Of a DNA stretch of 64,000 bases, positions 61,686 through 64,000 are shown in pieces. Position numbers and translations under genes: made by a program. Position 1 is the first letter of the stretch. Every line of letters begins with the position of its first letter. A model generated the notes under the pieces. It had not been told where the DNA came from, did no database searches, and saw only the letters and a list, made by a program, of their open reading frames with translations. Source of the DNA: Sphaerisporangium krabiense (GTDB lineage: Bacteria > Actinomycetota > Actinomycetes > Streptosporangiales > Streptosporangiaceae); contig NZ_JACHBR010000001.1 in NCBI RefSeq assembly GCF_014200435.1, forward strand, positions 6,142,001 to 6,206,000. Direction: 5' to 3'.

Positions 61686-63743
61686 TCAGGCGGTGACGCG
61701 GCGGAGGCGCGACTTCGGGGCCTCCTCGCCCGGGAACACCCGCTTGACCCCGTCGCCGAGGGCCGACTCGATGATGCGGATGTCGCGGACCAGGTGCTCC
61801 AGGCCGCTCGGCTCCAGCGAGGCGGCGTGGTCGGAGCCCCACATCGTGCGGTCGAGCGTGATGTGGCGCTCCACGGTCACCGCGCCGAGTGTAACGGCGG
61901 CGAGCGAGATCTGCAGGCCCCGCTCGTGCCCGGAGTAGCCGACCGGCACGCCGTACCTGTCCTGCAGCGTGAGGATCGTGCGCAGGTTGGCCTCCTCGGG
62001 AGGCAGCGGGTAGGTCGAGGTCGCGTGCATGATCACCAGCTTGGAGGTGCCGAGGACGTCCACGGCCGCGTCGATCTCCTCCAGCGTGGACATGCCCGTC
62101 GACAGGATGACCGGCTTGCCGGTGGCGGCGAGGCGGCGCAGCAGCTCGCGGTCGGTCACGCTGGCCGAGGCCACCTTGTGGCAGACGACGTCCAGCTCCT
62201 CCAGGAAGTCCACCGAGGGGACGTCCCACGGCGAGGCGAACCAGTCCAGGCCGCGCTCGGCGCAGTACTTGGCGATCTGGGTGTACTCGTCGAGGCCGAA
62301 CTCCACCCGGTGCTTGTACTCCAGGTAGGTCATCTCGCCCCACGGCGTCTGCCGGATCTGGTCGCGCTGGTGGACCGGGACGGCGATCTCGGGGGTGCGC
62401 TTCTGGAACTTCACGGCCTGGCAGCCGGCGTCGGCGGCCACGTCGATGAGGCGGCGCGCGATGTCCAGGTCGCCGTTGTGGTTGATGCCGATCTCGCCGA
62501 TGAAGTACACCGGCTGGCCGGGGCCGACCAGCGACTCGCCGATGCGGACCGGCGCGCCCTTGGCCCGCAGGGTGGCCCGGGACGTCACGGCCGGCTCCTC
62601 GGGGACCGGCCGGGCCTGGAGCACCCGGTCGGCCAGCTCGCGGACGGCGCCGGCGCCGCCCGGGCGGGTCAGCACGGCCCGCGCCGCCGCCCGCACGCGG
62701 GGCTCGGCGGCCGCCACGGTCACCGGCCAGCCCACCAGGTCCATGCAGCCGAGGTCGTTGAGGTCGTTGCCCAGGTAGGCGACGCGGGCCGGGTCCAGGC
62801 CCTCCACGCGCAGCCACTCGCTGAGCGCGGTGTGCTTGGAGGCCAGGCCCTGCAGCACGGGGACGCCGAGCTTGCGCGCGCGGGCCGCCACGACCGGGTT
62901 CCGCTCGGTGGACAGGATCAGCACCTTGACCCCGGCGCGCCGGAGCAGGGAGATCCCGAGGCCGTCGGAGCGGCTGACGGTGACGGTCTCGTGGCCGTCC
63001 TGGTCCACCTGGACCGAGTCGTCGGTGTGCACGCCGTCGAAGTCGGTGACCACGGCGTCCACGTCGATCGGCCCGGGACGGTCGGCCAGCGGCGCCAGCG
63101 CCCGGACGATCTCCAGGTCCTCGGGGGAGTCCACCTCGACCGCGGTGAGGGACGGCACGGGCTGGACGGCGACGGCGCCGAAGAAGCGGTGCCCGTGCTC
63201 GCGCAGGCCGGCGGCGCGGATGACGTAGAACGCGCCGGTCTCGCGGAAGTCGGGCTCGCGGTCCTGGCGGCGGGGCCGGTGGACGGGGTCGTGGTTGACG
63301 CCCTGGGCCGCGCCGTCGCGGACCGCCCAGACGAACTCGTGGGTCCGCAGGCCGGAGAAGACCACGTCGGCGGCGCCGTCCAGCACCTTGGACACCGCGG
63401 CGTCGAGGTCGGCGGGGTCGATGAACGCGCTGGTGCACTGCACCAGGACGACGACCTCGGGGTCGGCGCCGAGCTGGTCGAGGGCGTGCAGCACGGCCGA
63501 CTCGCTGGAGGCCGTCGCGCCGCTCAGCTCGTCGGGGCGGCGGACGACCCGGGCGCCCGCGGTCTCGGCGGCGGCGGCGATGCCCTCGTGGTCGGTGCTG
63601 ACGACGACCTCGTCGATGAGCCCGGCTGCCGCGCAGGAGGCCACCGCGCGGGTGACCAGGGGCGTGCCGCCCACCTTGGCCAGGTTCTTGAGCGGGACGC
63701 CCGCAGAACCTCCGCGGGCGGGAACGACGGCCAGGACTCGCAA
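61686..63743 (-). CDS. Trifunctional CMP-nonulosonate synthetase / HAD phosphatase / NeuB-like synthase
   Basis: 685 residues, three enzymes in one chain. Residues 1-225: cytidylyltransferase (RVLAVVPARGGSAGVPLKNL). Residues 230-380: KdsC-like HAD phosphatase (VVTDFDGVHTDD, then YLGNDLNDLGCMDLV). Residues 395-685: NeuB-type synthase (FIGEIGINHNGD, VKFQKRTPE, TGMSTLEEID, GYSGHERG). The C-terminal SAF domain of classical NeuB is absent. This gives PEP condensation, dephosphorylation and CMP activation of a sialic- or Kdn-type acid. TTG 63743 has AAGGAG five bases upstream. An internal GAGGAG and GTG 62588 could also start a free synthase. Confidence 0.85.
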   Translation of the reverse strand: MRVLAVVPARGGSAGVPLKNLAKVGGTPLVTRAVASCAAAGLIDEVVVSTDHEGIAAAAETAGARVVRRPDELSGATASSESAVLHALDQLGADPEVVVLVQCTSAFIDPADLDAAVSKVLDGAADVVFSGLRTHEFVWAVRDGAAQGVNHDPVHRPRRQDREPDFRETGAFYVIRAAGLREHGHRFFGAVAVQPVPSLTAVEVDSPEDLEIVRALAPLADRPGPIDVDAVVTDFDGVHTDDSVQVDQDGHETVTVSRSDGLGISLLRRAGVKVLILSTERNPVVAARARKLGVPVLQGLASKHTALSEWLRVEGLDPARVAYLGNDLNDLGCMDLVGWPVTVAAAEPRVRAAARAVLTRPGGAGAVRELADRVLQARPVPEEPAVTSRATLRAKGAPVRIGESLVGPGQPVYFIGEIGINHNGDLDIARRLIDVAADAGCQAVKFQKRTPEIAVPVHQRDQIRQTPWGEMTYLEYKHRVEFGLDEYTQIAKYCAERGLDWFASPWDVPSVDFLEELDVVCHKVASASVTDRELLRRLAATGKPVILSTGMSTLEEIDAAVDVLGTSKLVIMHATSTYPLPPEEANLRTILTLQDRYGVPVGYSGHERGLQISLAAVTLGAVTVERHITLDRTMWGSDHAASLEPSGLEHLVRDIRIIESALGDGVKRVFPGEEAPKSRLRRVTA

Positions 63744-64000
63744 GATGACTCCTTGGTGTGCGACGAGGCGGCGCCCGCCGGAACGGGCACGGCGCGTGAG
63801 GATGTCGAGCACGCTAACCACCGGTACTGCCCGGAAAGGGGTGGCGGAGCTGAACGCCTGACGTCGCTCCTGTTAACTCTTGGGGGCCGTATGAACTGCG
63901 GTCATCCGGCGGTAAGCCCCTGGTCGGCGCGGGTTCACCGGGGCCCGCGCGCGTTCACCTGGAGACGCGCGCGTTCACCCGGCCGTCGGAAGCCGCAGCA
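63744..64000. other. Upstream region of the synthetase fusion
   Basis: About 257 bp to the window edge. It holds the fusion gene's ribosome-binding site and, near the right edge, three GTTCACC repeats 20 bp apart. I could not place a convincing -35/-10 pair. Confidence 0.4.
63933..63979. repeat. Three GTTCACC repeats at 20-bp spacing
   Basis: GTTCACC occurs at 63933, 63953 and 63973, the last two preceded by GCGCGC. The heptamer matches the actinobacterial PHO-box half-site, but PHO boxes use an 11-bp period, so PhoP binding is only a possibility. Confidence 0.5.

Overview
The window is very GC-rich DNA with dense genes, many GTG/TTG starts, 4-bp ATGA/GTGA gene overlaps, leaderless-looking promoters and long GC-rich hairpins between convergent genes. 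This fits a filamentous actinomycete. CebR-type operators (TGGGAGCGCTCCCA), a HAIR element in front of lon, a ydaO-class c-di-AMP riboswitch on a cell-wall hydrolase and an AfsR/SARP regulator all point the same way. Streptosporangiales is my guess for the order; the genus cannot be fixed from sequence alone. I see no tRNA, rRNA, insertion sequence, phage gene or CRISPR array.

Layout. 1-4.3 kb: start of a secreted protein, a MarR/alpha-beta-hydrolase divergon under one 46-bp palindrome, a TPR protein abutting an acetyltransferase remnant, and a DHA2-type efflux pump. 4.6-9.8 kb: HspR-type element plus lon, a secreted astacin-like peptidase, and a membrane-anchored HtrA-like protease. 9.9-16 kb: cydABDC operon with a divergent padR; the CydA quinol loop is almost absent. 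16-21.8 kb: a HAAS-type membrane protein, a GNAT enzyme, a Vgb-like beta-propeller, two paralogous WxL-like surface proteins and a DUF916-like anchor protein. 21.8-28.6 kb: a tightly coupled operon of an SsuABC-like transporter with two flavoprotein/dicluster-ferredoxin pairs. This is the best candidate for an undescribed pathway. 28.7-33.4 kb: a pentapeptide-repeat membrane protein, an ExeM/NucH-type secreted nuclease and a small lipoprotein. 33.4-36.3 kb: a self-contained P450, reductase and ferredoxin set. 36.4-38.8 kb: hydrolase remnant and SDR/LysR pair. 38.9-43.8 kb: thioredoxin, class II DAHP synthase, a small membrane protein, a kinase-like phosphotransferase and a mutarotase. 44-51.4 kb: a second P450 and the cebR-bglC-cebG-cebF-cebE cello-oligosaccharide locus. 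51.5-52.4 kb: riboswitch-controlled CHAP protein. 53-63.7 kb: a nonulosonic (sialic/Kdn-like) acid polymer locus in two blocks, with an AfsR-type regulator and a hemerythrin protein between them.

How the parts fit. The Ceb transporter imports cellobiose/cellotriose, BglC cleaves it and the mutarotase, which has its own CebR boxes, equilibrates the sugar anomers. The 53-63.7 kb locus encodes a single chain joining CMP-sugar synthetase, phosphatase and sugar-acid synthase. Polysialyltransferase-like, GT52-like, DUF6716-like and GT2 glycosyltransferases accompany it, as expected for a wall glycopolymer such as a teichulosonic acid. Several regulators sit beside clear operators (MarR, PadR, LysR, CebR, SARP), so much local control can be read directly from the DNA.
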